A DNA stretch of 16,457 nucleotides from Komagataeibacter kakiaceti JCM 25156 (GCF_000613305.1 NZ_BAIO01000020.1:1-16457); one strand, 5' to 3'. Shown: positions 9,332-16,194, numbered from the stretch's first letter. The notes: generated by a model from the sequence alone, not told the origin. A program made the numbers and translations.

Positions 9332-9874
9332 ATGGATGAACAGGCCAAGAAAACCGCGCTGCGGATGATCCCTTATGGCCTCTATGTGCTGACGGCTGGA
9401 ACGAAAGAGACCGCCATCGCATCCGCCACGATCAACTGGGTTACCCAGACCAGCTTTGTCCCGCCGCTCCTGGCCCTTGGCATCAAGACGGATTCCGTCG
9501 TTTATACCGCCGCGCGTGAAAGCCGCGATCTGGTGCTCAATATTCTGGGTCAGGGGCAGGGCGGTCTTGCCTTCGCTTTCTTCAAGCCTGCCGAATATGT
9601 CGATGGCAAGCTGGGCGGGCAGGACGTTCGCTGGGCCGCAAATGGCGCGCCTGTCCTGACCGGCGTACCGGCCGCAGTGGAACTGAAGGTGCGTCACATC
9701 GTGGAACTGGGCGATCATCATACGTTCGTTGCCGAGGTCACGAATGTGCATCTGAATCAGGAGATTACAGGTCGTCCCGATGAAGCGATCCTGCACATGA
9801 AGGATCTGGGCGAGAAAGTCTTTTACGGTGCTGATCGCCTCGCCCGCTGCGTTTGCAGCCCCCATAAATCATAA
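9332..9874 (+). CDS. Flavin reductase-like FMN-binding split-barrel protein
   Basis: 180-residue protein of the flavin reductase/flavoredoxin (DIM6/NTAB) class, which binds FMN and uses NAD(P)H or passes electrons. The start RMIPYGLYVLTAGTKETAIA, the ATINWVTQTSFVPPLLALGI segment (flavin phosphate-binding strand and loop), and LVLNILGQGQ followed by FKPAEYVDGKLGG match the layout of flavoredoxin and high-molecular-weight rubredoxin N-terminal domains. I chose ATG 9332 because AGGAG lies 8 bases upstream; an in-frame ATG at 9302 has no ribosome-binding site. It stands alone between the integrase relic and a palindromic repeat, so its electron partner is unknown. Confidence 0.85.
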   Translation: MDEQAKKTALRMIPYGLYVLTAGTKETAIASATINWVTQTSFVPPLLALGIKTDSVVYTAARESRDLVLNILGQGQGGLAFAFFKPAEYVDGKLGGQDVRWAANGAPVLTGVPAAVELKVRHIVELGDHHTFVAEVTNVHLNQEITGRPDEAILHMKDLGEKVFYGADRLARCVCSPHKS

Positions 9875-9876
9875 GT

Positions 9877-9926
9877 AAACGCCGCCTTCTTGAAAAAAGG
9901 CGGCACCCAAAAAACTTTTATTGTTT
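9877..9926 (-). repeat. Palindromic intergenic repeat, copy 1
   Basis: About 49 bases that recur in inverted orientation at 12716-12764 with roughly three differences. The core is the hairpin GCCGCCTTCTT / AAAAAGGCGGC (9881-9904), followed by ACCCAAAAAACTTTTATTG. It lies just after the flavin reductase stop and may serve as its terminator. The form resembles dispersed REP/BIME-like elements. Confidence 0.7.
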
Positions 9927-10002
9927 CTTTATCAAACAATTATTTTCAAACAGCTTCTTATTGCTGGGAATGCCCTGTACAGGCATTTCAACATAAAGGC
10001 CG

Positions 10003-10325
10003 ATGTCGGACCTGCTATATTTTTCCGGCATCGAGGTGGTGGCAGACGCGATCATTCAGCCGTGCCCCGCGGAAATCATACATACGCGTTGTTGCACCTT
10101 TTCTTTGCATTGCCAGTATAGGACTTCTGTGCGGGCTGTTTTTCACCCGTGTTGTTTTTTGCTGTTGGTGTGGTCGCCTTCCTGCATGCCATTCACGCCA
10201 GTCGCGGTGGATCCGGAGCTATCCTGACAGGATTTCTGGCAGGCATTGCAATGTTGCTTGCAGGTCTGATGGTATTCGCGCTGGTACCTGTTGTCTGGTT
10301 CAGGATGATGCTGGCGCTGGCTTAG
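10003..10325 (+). pseudogene. Small membrane protein, frameshifted, unknown function
   Basis: A hydrophobic protein is visible in two frames: VVAPFLCIASIGLLCGLFF then, after dropping one T from the T6 run at 10155-10160, VVFAVGVVAFLHAIHASRGG, GAILTGFLAGIAMLLAGLMV, and VPVVWFRMMLALA before TAG 10323-10325. Together these make three probable membrane helices. The start is unclear: ATG 10003 with AAAGG upstream reads MSDLLYFSGIEVVADAIIQP but would need a further frame change; a TTG near 10086 in the last frame is another option. I recognise no family. It lies between a palindromic repeat and an RND-pump relic. Confidence 0.45.
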
Positions 10326-10433
10326 GCTGACCTGTCCTTCATATCTGTTTGCCGCAACAGGTGCCGTCTTTGTCGGGGACGTAGCCCGAGGATGCATGTA
10401 GGCGTTTCTTCCAACCGATACAGGGCCAGATCA

Positions 10434-10619
10434 GGCGTATGGCATGGAACGCGCCAGTCGTTGGGCATCGCGCTGACCGGCGGCCTGCTGGTCAGGCAGG
10501 CCCGGACCATGTTCTCAACCCCTGCGCTGTATCTGCTTGTTGCACGATATGCTTCCGCATTCAGGAAAGCGGAAGAATCACGGGATTTTTTCGATCATGT
10601 GATCAGGGTAGGGAACTGA
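10434..10619 (+). pseudogene. C-terminal relic of an RND efflux pump (AcrB/MdtB-type)
   Basis: The frame reads GTRQSLGIALTGGLLVRQAR then TMFSTPALYLLVARYASAFR, clearly related to the last membrane helix of RND transporters (typically LGIAIVGGLLVSQ...LTLFTTPVIYLLLDR). The preceding 950 or so residues are absent; upstream sequence carries no pump similarity that I can see. It is therefore a deletion relic of a multidrug or metal efflux inner-membrane subunit. It ends 106 bp before padR, so the PadR protein may once have controlled it. Confidence 0.65.
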
Positions 10620-10679
10620 CGGATGGGCTGCCTGTGGCGCCTATAATGGTGGGATTAACGAGAAGTAAGAAAATACATC

Positions 10680-10720
10680 CCGATATATCTTGACGTAAGA
10701 TATATCGGAACGTATATCGG
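10680..10720 (+). promoter_or_regulatory. padR promoter with embedded palindromic operator
   Basis: A perfect 12-bp inverted repeat CCGATATATCTT (10680-10691) / AAGATATATCGG (10697-10708), spacer GACGT, plus a third half-site GTATATCGG at 10712-10720. TTGACG (10690-10695) and TATATC (10713-10718) are spaced 17 bases and make a good sigma70 promoter. The operator thus covers -35 and the spacer. Transcription would begin near 10725, at or next to the ATG, suggesting a leaderless mRNA. Confidence 0.7.
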
Positions 10721-10725
10721 TAAAC

Positions 10726-11323
10726 ATGAAACACAGAAACAGACACGCAGGCGGTCGTAACCGCCAGACTTTCTCCCCCGAAGGCATGGCCGGCGGTGGG
10801 GAACCCCGCCGCCATCACGGTCGCGGTGGGCATCACGGCGGTGGCCGCCGGGGCGGGCGTCACCGGCTGTTCGATTATGGTGAGATGCGGCTTCTGGTCC
10901 TCTCGCTGATCGCGCAAAAGCCGACCTACGGCTACGAACTGATCCGCATGATCGAGGAAAAGTTCGGCGGCAGCTACGCCCCCAGTCCCGGCGTGATCTA
11001 CCCCACGCTGACCTGGCTGGATGAGGCCGGTTATGCCCGGATTGTCGAAGCCGACGGCCGCAAGAACTACCACATCACGCCGGAAGGCGAGGCGTTTCTG
11101 GCCGCCAGCCGTGCGGCCCTCGATGAAATCCTGTCCCGTGCCGCAACAGGTGCGGCAGAGCAGGGGAGGTCGCAAGGATGTCCCGATGCCGGTCATGCGC
11201 GGCATGGAAAACCTGCGCACGGCACTTCGCCTGAGACTGCGCAATGGCGGCCTTGATACGGAAGCCGAGGAAAAGATCGCAGCCCTGCTGGACGATGCTG
11301 CCCGGGCGATCGGGCAGGTCTGA
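10726..11323 (+). CDS. PadR-family regulator with His/Gly/Arg-rich N-terminus, frameshifted
   Basis: About 198 residues when restored. Residues 1-47 are low-complexity and rich in His, Gly and Arg (for example RRHHGRGGHHGGGRRGGRHR). The PadR winged helix follows: MRLLVLSLIAQKPTYGYELI, GSYAPSPGVIYPTLTWLDEA, the wing VEADGRKNYHITPEGEAFL, then a C-terminal dimerisation helix. Removing one G from GGGG at 11163-11166 joins AATGAAEQGG to RKDVPMPVMRGMENLRTA and ends ALLDDAARAIGQV at 11323; without repair the reading stops at 11256 with an unrelated tail. PadR proteins usually repress a neighbouring transporter or stress gene and themselves. Here the palindrome just upstream fits autoregulation, and the His-rich arm suggests metal binding, which is speculative. 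No Shine-Dalgarno is seen before ATG 10726. Confidence 0.85.
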
Positions 11324-11633
11324 AAGCCAGGTTTCCCGGCCCGGTCGGCCAACAGGTCGCCCGGTCAGGGATGCCCATAATCCTGGCATGTATGGATCTG
11401 TTTTTTACAGAGCATTATGGGATGGTCTGTAAATGTGTGAACGCAGATCATTTATGTTCCAGAATATTCATCCGGACATATGGAATACTCACCGGAATAG
11501 TCTCGGCCAATGAATGATCATGATTTCTGATCAGGATATTTCCGATACTGTTTGTTACATCATTTGGCCTTACATTTCCGCTCATACGGCACAATGTATC
11601 AGTGGTTGAATTAGTCGTATTAAAGGATATATT
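11324..11633. other. Intergenic region with nested hairpins
   Basis: 310 bp between padR and the Gly-rich gene without a coding signal. CCCATAAT (11374-11381) pairs with ATTATGGG (11414-11421), and inside the loop TCTGT/ACAGA (11397-11401/11407-11411) encloses a T5 loop; this may end padR transcription. The rest is moderately AT-rich and should hold the promoter of the next gene, but I find no convincing -35/-10 pair. Confidence 0.4.
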
Positions 11634-12077
11634 ATGAAGCGTTCAATTCTGTTTGCCCTCGCTCTTGGTGCCTCCCTTCCGCTGGCCGCTCAGGCGCAGT
11701 CCTATGACCAGAATCAGGGCAGTGAGCAGGGCGAACATCGTGGTCATGGCGGTCATGGTCATCACGGCGGCAATCATGGCGAACACGGCAATCGTGGAGA
11801 CCAGGGCGGCGATCGTCAGAATGGCGGTGACCAGAACGGTGGCCCTGGTGGCCCCGGTGGCGAACGCGGTGATCGCGGTGATCGCGGTGATCGCGGTGAT
11901 CGCGGTGATCGCGGTGATCGTGGTGGTGAAAACCGTGGCGACCAGAACAATGGCCCCGGTGACCGTGGCAACCGTGGTGGCGACAGCCAGAATGGCAACT
12001 GGGGTGATCGCGGCGGCGATCGTGGTGGTGACCGCAATGGCGGCGGCTGGAATCAGAACAACAGCAATTCCAACTGA
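11634..12077 (+). CDS. Secreted His/Gly-rich protein with collagen-like GDR repeats
   Basis: 147 residues. A signal peptide, MKRSILFALALGASLPLAAQ, has likely cleavage after AQA (residue 21). Residues 35-51 are His/Gly-rich (HRGHGGHGHHGGNHGEHGN). Residues 46-57 and 70-99 show Gly at every third position: GNH, GEH, GNR, GDQ, and later GPG, GPG, GER, six GDR, GGE, a short collagen-like Gly-X-Y run. The tail is rich in Gly, Asn and Asp and ends WNQNNSNSN. No globular domain is visible. AAAGGA lies 7-8 bases before the ATG, and a strong terminator follows, so the gene is monocistronic. The 9-bp DNA repeat could vary in number. It may be an extracellular, metal-binding or matrix-related protein; function is unknown. 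Confidence 0.8.
   Translation: MKRSILFALALGASLPLAAQAQSYDQNQGSEQGEHRGHGGHGHHGGNHGEHGNRGDQGGDRQNGGDQNGGPGGPGGERGDRGDRGDRGDRGDRGDRGGENRGDQNNGPGDRGNRGGDSQNGNWGDRGGDRGGDRNGGGWNQNNSNSN
11868..11921 (+). repeat. 9-bp tandem repeat GGTGATCGC, six units
   Basis: Six head-to-tail units at 11868-11921, five identical and the last ending T instead of C, each coding Gly-Asp-Arg. Being a multiple of three, gain or loss of units keeps the reading frame, so length variation between strains is likely. Confidence 0.95.
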
Positions 12078-12094
12078 TCCCGTCCCTTCAGCGG

Positions 12095-12125
12095 AAGGCC
12101 CGGCATGTTGCCGGGCCTTTTTTTT
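12095..12125 (+). terminator. Rho-independent terminator of the Gly-rich gene
   Basis: Perfect 10-bp stem AAGGCCCGGC (12095-12104) / GCCGGGCCTT (12110-12119), 5-base loop ATGTT, running into a T8 tract (12118-12125). It sits 17 bases after the stop codon. Confidence 0.95.
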
Positions 12126-12236
12126 GTTACGGGTAAGAGAGACTGTGACTGTAATGATTGAGAGTTCCGGGTATAATAAGCCGGTCTGACAGAGATGGTT
12201 ATTTCCGAGAAAAACGTATAAACCTCTCGGAGGCTC

Positions 12237-12317
12237 ATGAACATTCACGTTGCCGGTCCGTATGTTTGGTTGGGCCATTCTTCATGGGGCGTGGACAGAA
12301 GAGATCGCCAGTGGTAG
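12237..12317 (+). CDS. Possible 26-residue small protein with a strong RBS
   Basis: ATG 12237 is preceded by GGAGG four bases upstream, the best ribosome-binding site in the window. It reads MNIHVAGPYVWLGHSSWGVD and ends DRRDRQW before TAG. A hairpin CCGAGA (12205-12210) / TCTCGG (12225-12230) covers the start of the ribosome-binding site and could control access to it. It may be a real small protein, a leader peptide, or the start of a deleted gene, since the AT-rich gene-free region begins here. I recognise no homologue. Confidence 0.35.
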   Translation: MNIHVAGPYVWLGHSSWGVDRRDRQW

Positions 12318-12715
12318 TTTTTTAATGTAACACCCGTTTTTACGTTCAAGTTTGATATACTCGATCCGGGATCGCCGTTCCTGATACTTCTTGAAAATTT
12401 TTTATCTAATCTATATTGTAAATAAGTGGTATTTAAACATCATTTTCATATGATACGTATTCAGTTTAACAATATATTTGTATTAATTTAAAATAATTTA
12501 TATTCCTATTGCGTAGATTTGTGTATAAATATTGTCGGGAGCCAAAAGGCAGCATTTAGTAATTTGATACAGTAATAGAAAGGTCAAGAGAAGCTTGAAA
12601 ATTTCATTAAATAACATATGTATAAATAATTATTGAATATAAGCGGTTATAATTGATTGTTCATTTCCTATGATCGCTATATTAACAACACTTTTTGAAG
12701 TAATGGATTTGCAAA
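12318..12715. other. AT-rich gene-free island
   Basis: About 400 bp with base composition clearly more AT-rich than the rest of the window and no open frame with a credible ribosome-binding site. Long A/T runs dominate, for example near 12391-12440 and 12465-12515. It could be the edge of transferred DNA, a nucleoid-protein binding region, or a decayed element. I see no RNA gene in it. Confidence 0.6.
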
Positions 12716-12789
12716 AAACAATAAAAGTTTTTGGGTGCCGACTTTTTTCAAAAAGGCGGCGTTTCCTGAAGCTTTTTGAAAAAAGCTTC
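12716..12789 (+). repeat. Palindromic intergenic repeat, copy 2, with second hairpin
   Basis: 12716-12764 is the inverted counterpart of 9877-9926. It contains a near-perfect hairpin GCCGACTTTTT / AAAAAGGCGGC (12737-12760, one mismatch). A second perfect hairpin GAAGCTTTTT / AAAAAGCTTC follows at 12768-12789. Both lie downstream of sodC on the minus strand and may terminate it. The paired-hairpin form suggests a dispersed chromosomal repeat family. Confidence 0.7.
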
Positions 12790-12921
12790 ACCAAAACTTT
12801 CTTATGATGATCGTTTGTTTCAAAACCTGAACAGCCACATCTTTTGTTCAGGCCATAGGCGGCAGGCGTAACGGCCTGCCGCTCCTGTAGCGTTTGGACA
12901 CCTGGTTACGACGGGGAAGGA

Positions 12922-13452
12922 TTAACGGATAACCGCGCAGGCCACCCGGTCCCCCGCGCCACCGATGGGCTGGGTCTGGTAGTCATCGGGGTTGGCGTGA
13001 ATGACAAGGGCCGAGCCATCGGCATCAAGCAGGGCCGGGCGACCATCCTTTCCGTTCAGGGAAACCAGTGTGGAATAGAATTCCACCGTGGCCGCACCAT
13101 CACCCCCGACAAAAATATTGGGCAGATCACCTGCATCATTCGCATTCGGGTTCAGCAGGCCATGCACCACGGGAGAGGTCGCATGCACATGCGCCCCGGC
13201 GCTGGTGAATTTCGGTGCCCCGCAATCTCCCTTTTCATGGAAATGGATGCCATGCCAGCCGGGTGTCAGTCCTTTGGCCTCAACACGTAGCAGAACGCCC
13301 TTCAGGGCCTCCGTGACATGAATGGTTCCGCGTGCGGTGCCATCGCTTCCCAACAGGTTGCCTGCCGCGGTATCGGCCGCCTGCGCCATGGAGGAGAAGG
13401 GGGCAAGGCTGAAGGCAAGGATGGCGAGTAGTCCGGAGCGGGGCGAGGGCAT
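12922..13452 (-). CDS. sodC: Periplasmic Cu/Zn superoxide dismutase
   Basis: 176 residues; converts superoxide to oxygen and peroxide in the periplasm. A signal peptide (LLAILAFSLAPFSSMAQA) is likely cleaved after AQA. Metal ligands are visible: GIHFHEKGDC (two Cu His and the disulfide Cys), the His-rich SAGAHVHATSP and VVHG (Zn/Cu ligands), and HANPDDY (the last Cu His and the Zn region Asp). The C-terminal GGAGDRVACAVI carries the second disulfide Cys; most family members read GGRIACGVI here, so Ala replaces Gly. The length is normal. It stands alone between the AT-rich repeat region and a structured intergenic region, oriented away from the glycosyltransferase genes, and should have its own promoter near 13460-13560. 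Confidence 0.93.
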   Translation of the reverse strand: MPSPRSGLLAILAFSLAPFSSMAQAADTAAGNLLGSDGTARGTIHVTEALKGVLLRVEAKGLTPGWHGIHFHEKGDCGAPKFTSAGAHVHATSPVVHGLLNPNANDAGDLPNIFVGGDGAATVEFYSTLVSLNGKDGRPALLDADGSALVIHANPDDYQTQPIGGAGDRVACAVIR

Positions 13453-13910
13453 GAGGATTTTCCTTTTTCAACATGGGTTCGGATCATGAACACCGGGGAT
13501 GGCGCATGGTTCTCCCTGACAGCCTGTCGCAATTAAGAAAAGATCGCAATAAGGGGGGAGGCATCCGGGTGCCCCTTTCTTTCACCCTCCGAACCGGACA
13601 TGCGGCTCACCCGCCCGGATGCCGGGCGCGCGCAGGACAGTATTCAACTTTTCATGAACGTAACGGAAGGTATGGAGGCCTGCATGCCTTGCAGTTCAGC
13701 GTATCCGTCGGCGTTGTTTTTCGTCAGGCAGGGCAGGGAAAGTATCCTCTGGTCCCTGCGCGCATTGCCGCATAAACAGTAGTATGCACTGCGAAACAGA
13801 AATAGAATTCACCGGTTGACGGAGGGAGGAAGCCGCACGGGGGCCGATGAACCCACATCTATTATTTTCTGGAAAAAACATGTTACAATTCGAGATGTGA
13901 GGTTTCCTGT
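13453..13910. other. Intergenic region between sodC and the surface glycosyltransferase gene
   Basis: 458 bp without a convincing gene. It should hold both divergent promoters, though none is clear; TACAAT at 13884-13889 could be a -10 for the rightward gene but has no good -35. It includes the structured element at 13560-13623. The short open frames here have no family signal and no ribosome-binding site. Confidence 0.5.
13560..13623 (-). ncRNA. Structured element resembling a group II intron domain V remnant
   Basis: GGCATCCGGG (13560-13569) and CCCGGATGCC (13614-13623) form a perfect 10-bp stem, extendable by two pairs. On the minus strand the interior reads GAGCCGCATGTCCGGTTCGG followed by AGGG, close to the 3' strand of bacterial group II intron domain V (GAGCCG...GTCCGGTTC). 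The central part of that domain is missing and no intron-encoded reverse transcriptase is present, so this would be a degraded end. It could also be an unrelated structured repeat. Confidence 0.3.
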
Positions 13911-15071
13911 ATGAAGATTGGCTTTCTTTTCAATCACGACTGTATCCACCAGATTTCACATACCGCCCCGATTATCTGTGAACTTGTCGCGCTGGAGCAG
14001 GATGTGACGGTCATCACCTCCTCGGCGGAGCAGGAGGCCCATGTGCGCCAGACAATCGCATCCTGTTCGGATCGCGTACGCTTCGTGCATATCGGCATTG
14101 GCCGTCTGGCCCGGGCCATCAATGTCGTGGCCAAATCTTTCCTGCCGTTCCAGCGTATCGCGAACCTGCATGAAAATGTGCGGCTGTTCGCGGGGCTGGA
14201 TGCGCTTGTCGTGCCGGAAACGACGTCTGCCCTGCTGAAAAGCCATTTCGGGCTTGATATCAAGCTGATCTATTTTCCCCATGGCGCGGGTGACCGTTCC
14301 ATCGGGTTTCGTAACGTGACGCGGTTTTTCGATCTGGTCCTGCTACCTGGCGCCAAGACGCGTGACCGGATGCTGGAAAACCATCTGATCCGGCCCGAAG
14401 GGCATGCGGTTGTCGGTTACCCCAAATTCGATACCGTGGATTTTTCGGTGCGCAGGCGCTTTTTCGATAACGATCGCCCGACCGTCCTGTACAATCCGCA
14501 TTTCGATCCCATCCTGTCTTCATGGTGGGATATGGGGCTGGAAGTGCTGGAATGGTTCGCGGGGCAGGATGACTACAATCTGATTTTCGCCCCGCATGTC
14601 ATGCTGTTCCGTCGCAAGGTGCATGTGTCGGTCGAGCATCGGCGTATCCGCCTGCGCCGGATGATCCCCGAACGGCTGCGTAACCTGCCCCATATCCGCA
14701 TTGATACGGGAAGCCAGTATTCCGTGGATATGTCCTATACACTCGCCGCCGATATCTATCTGGGCGACGCCAGCAGCCAGATCTATGAATGGATATATCG
14801 GCCGCGCCCATGCATCCTGCTCAATTCCCATGGGGCTGACTGGCAGGGCAATCCCAATTATACCCATTGGAACATGGGGCAGGTGATCGACCGGGTCAGC
14901 GCCCTGCCGCATGCGCTGGCCGTGGCGCAGGAACAGCAGCAGCCCTATGCGCAGCGACAGAAGGAAGCATTTCAGGCTACGTTCCTTACGGTCCCCTCAC
15001 AAAGTGCGGCCAGCCGCGCCGCGCGGGAAATCGTCCATTTTTTGTCACAGAATAAAGTGCTCGCGGCCTGA
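13911..15071 (+). CDS. GT-B type glycosyl/glycerophosphate transferase, TagB/TagF-like
   Basis: 386 residues, complete. MKIGFLFNHDCIHQISHTAP begins a Rossmann-type N-terminal domain. Conserved-looking stretches are IYFPHGAGDR, VVGYPKFDTV, VLYNPHFDP, LIFAPHVMLF and DIYLGDASSQIYEWIYRPRP. The late GDASS...YEW pattern resembles the nucleotide/substrate-binding motif of CDP-glycerol glycerophosphotransferases (TagB/TagF), and the whole is like UDP-GlcNAc-epimerase-type GT-B folds. No membrane segment or signal peptide is seen, so it is probably cytoplasmic at the inner membrane. The ATG has GAGG 8 bases upstream. A GT4-family gene follows after about 58 bp and kdsA lies beyond, suggesting surface polysaccharide assembly. 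Donor and acceptor are unknown. Confidence 0.7.
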   Translation: MKIGFLFNHDCIHQISHTAPIICELVALEQDVTVITSSAEQEAHVRQTIASCSDRVRFVHIGIGRLARAINVVAKSFLPFQRIANLHENVRLFAGLDALVVPETTSALLKSHFGLDIKLIYFPHGAGDRSIGFRNVTRFFDLVLLPGAKTRDRMLENHLIRPEGHAVVGYPKFDTVDFSVRRRFFDNDRPTVLYNPHFDPILSSWWDMGLEVLEWFAGQDDYNLIFAPHVMLFRRKVHVSVEHRRIRLRRMIPERLRNLPHIRIDTGSQYSVDMSYTLAADIYLGDASSQIYEWIYRPRPCILLNSHGADWQGNPNYTHWNMGQVIDRVSALPHALAVAQEQQQPYAQRQKEAFQATFLTVPSQSAASRAAREIVHFLSQNKVLAA

Positions 15072-15129
15072 ATGCGGGCCGGGTATGGCGCTTGATCGCT
15101 ACGGCTGAAGGGATCGGGTGGAGACAGGT

Positions 15130-16194
15130 ATGCGTATTGCGTATGTTATCAATACATTTGAGGGCGGAGGGGCGGCGTTACCTATCCCGGCTATTGTTGA
15201 GGTCTGTCGGCAGCATGGGCACGAGGTTCATGTCGCCGCCCTGATCCGGCGCAACGGGCGCGCCATGGGCGTGATGCAGAAGGCGGGGATCGAAGGCGTG
15301 GTGCTGGACGGGGAGAAGGCGTCCTCGCGCCATGTCCTGCATGAACTTGACGGATGGGTGCGCTCCGTGCGGCCAACCCATCTCTGGACATCCCTGACGC
15401 GCGCGACCCTGCTGGGGCAGCTTGTCGGCGCGTGGCAGGATATTCCGGTTGTCAGCTGGCAGCATAATGCGTTTCTGAAACCGGCGAACCTTGCCCTGCT
15501 GCGGCTGACAAAAAAGCTGACCCGGCTGTGGGTGGGGGATTCCGATTACGTAACCAACCTTACGGGTGAGCGGCTTGACCTGCCATCCAGCCAACTGGCC
15601 TGCTGGCCCATTTTCCGTACCCATTCCGATATCCAGCCCGCCCCGGCGTGGAAACCGGGGGAGGTCATACGGATCGGCTCCCTGGGGCGTCTCGACCCCG
15701 CCAAGGGGTACGACACGCTCTGCCGCGCCCTGATCCTGCTGCGCGCGGTAAAGGGGCTGCCGGAATATCAGGTCATGATTGCCGGGGAGGGGCACGAACA
15801 CGCAAGGCTGCTTGCGTTCTGTCAGCTTCATGGCCTGACGAACGTGCGTTTTGTGGGTTACGTGAATGACACCGCGGCGTTTCTGCGGGCCTGCCATCTG
15901 TATGTCCAGCCCTCACGCGGGGAGGGATTCTGCATCGCCGCGCATGAGGCCATGAACATGGGACTGCCCGTGCTGGGCGGCACGGTTGGTGAGATGAACC
16001 ATTCCATCGAGCAGGGCGTGACAGGCTGGAAAATACATCCCGACCACCCGCAGGAACTGGCCAATACACTGGAAACGATCCTGCGCCACCCGGAACGGCT
16101 GGCGGAGATGGGCCGCGCCGCGCGTGAACTGGTCATGCGGCGTTTCAGCCGGACGCCTTTTCACGGGCGGGGGGAGACATCCTGCGGCGCATGA
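15130..16194 (+). CDS. Glycosyltransferase family 4, probable 3' frameshift
   Basis: About 354 residues, GT-B fold. The N-terminus MRIAYVINTFEGGGAALPIP includes the glycine-rich acceptor-side loop. The C-terminal donor domain starts near IRIGSLGRLDPAKGYDTLCR, with VMIAGEGHEHARL, VRFVGYVNDTAAFLRAC, and the E-x7-E motif in SRGEGFCIAAHEAMNMGLPV, followed by VGEMNHSIEQGVTGW. These are classical GT4 features for retaining sugar transfer from a nucleotide sugar. ATG 15130 is preferred because GGAG lies 6 bases upstream; GTG 15118 overlaps that site. The printed frame ends GRGETSCGA at 16194. Adding one G to the G6 run at 16169-16174 would give DILRRMTDFEP, ending at TAA 16209-16211, a more natural C-terminus. 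It probably acts with the preceding gene on LPS or capsule. Confidence 0.85.
   Translation: MRIAYVINTFEGGGAALPIPAIVEVCRQHGHEVHVAALIRRNGRAMGVMQKAGIEGVVLDGEKASSRHVLHELDGWVRSVRPTHLWTSLTRATLLGQLVGAWQDIPVVSWQHNAFLKPANLALLRLTKKLTRLWVGDSDYVTNLTGERLDLPSSQLACWPIFRTHSDIQPAPAWKPGEVIRIGSLGRLDPAKGYDTLCRALILLRAVKGLPEYQVMIAGEGHEHARLLAFCQLHGLTNVRFVGYVNDTAAFLRACHLYVQPSRGEGFCIAAHEAMNMGLPVLGGTVGEMNHSIEQGVTGWKIHPDHPQELANTLETILRHPERLAEMGRAARELVMRRFSRTPFHGRGETSCGA

Noticed and set aside
9128..9865. 245-residue minus-strand open frame
   Set aside because: Antisense to the flavin reductase gene; no recognisable motif and no ribosome-binding site.
11868..11921. CRISPR-like array
   Set aside because: Units are 9 bp with no spacers and lie inside a coding frame; this is a minisatellite.
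11643..12278. 211-residue minus-strand frame rich in ITAITAITA
   Set aside because: It is the antisense reading of the GGTGATCGC repeat and Gly-rich codons, not a membrane protein.
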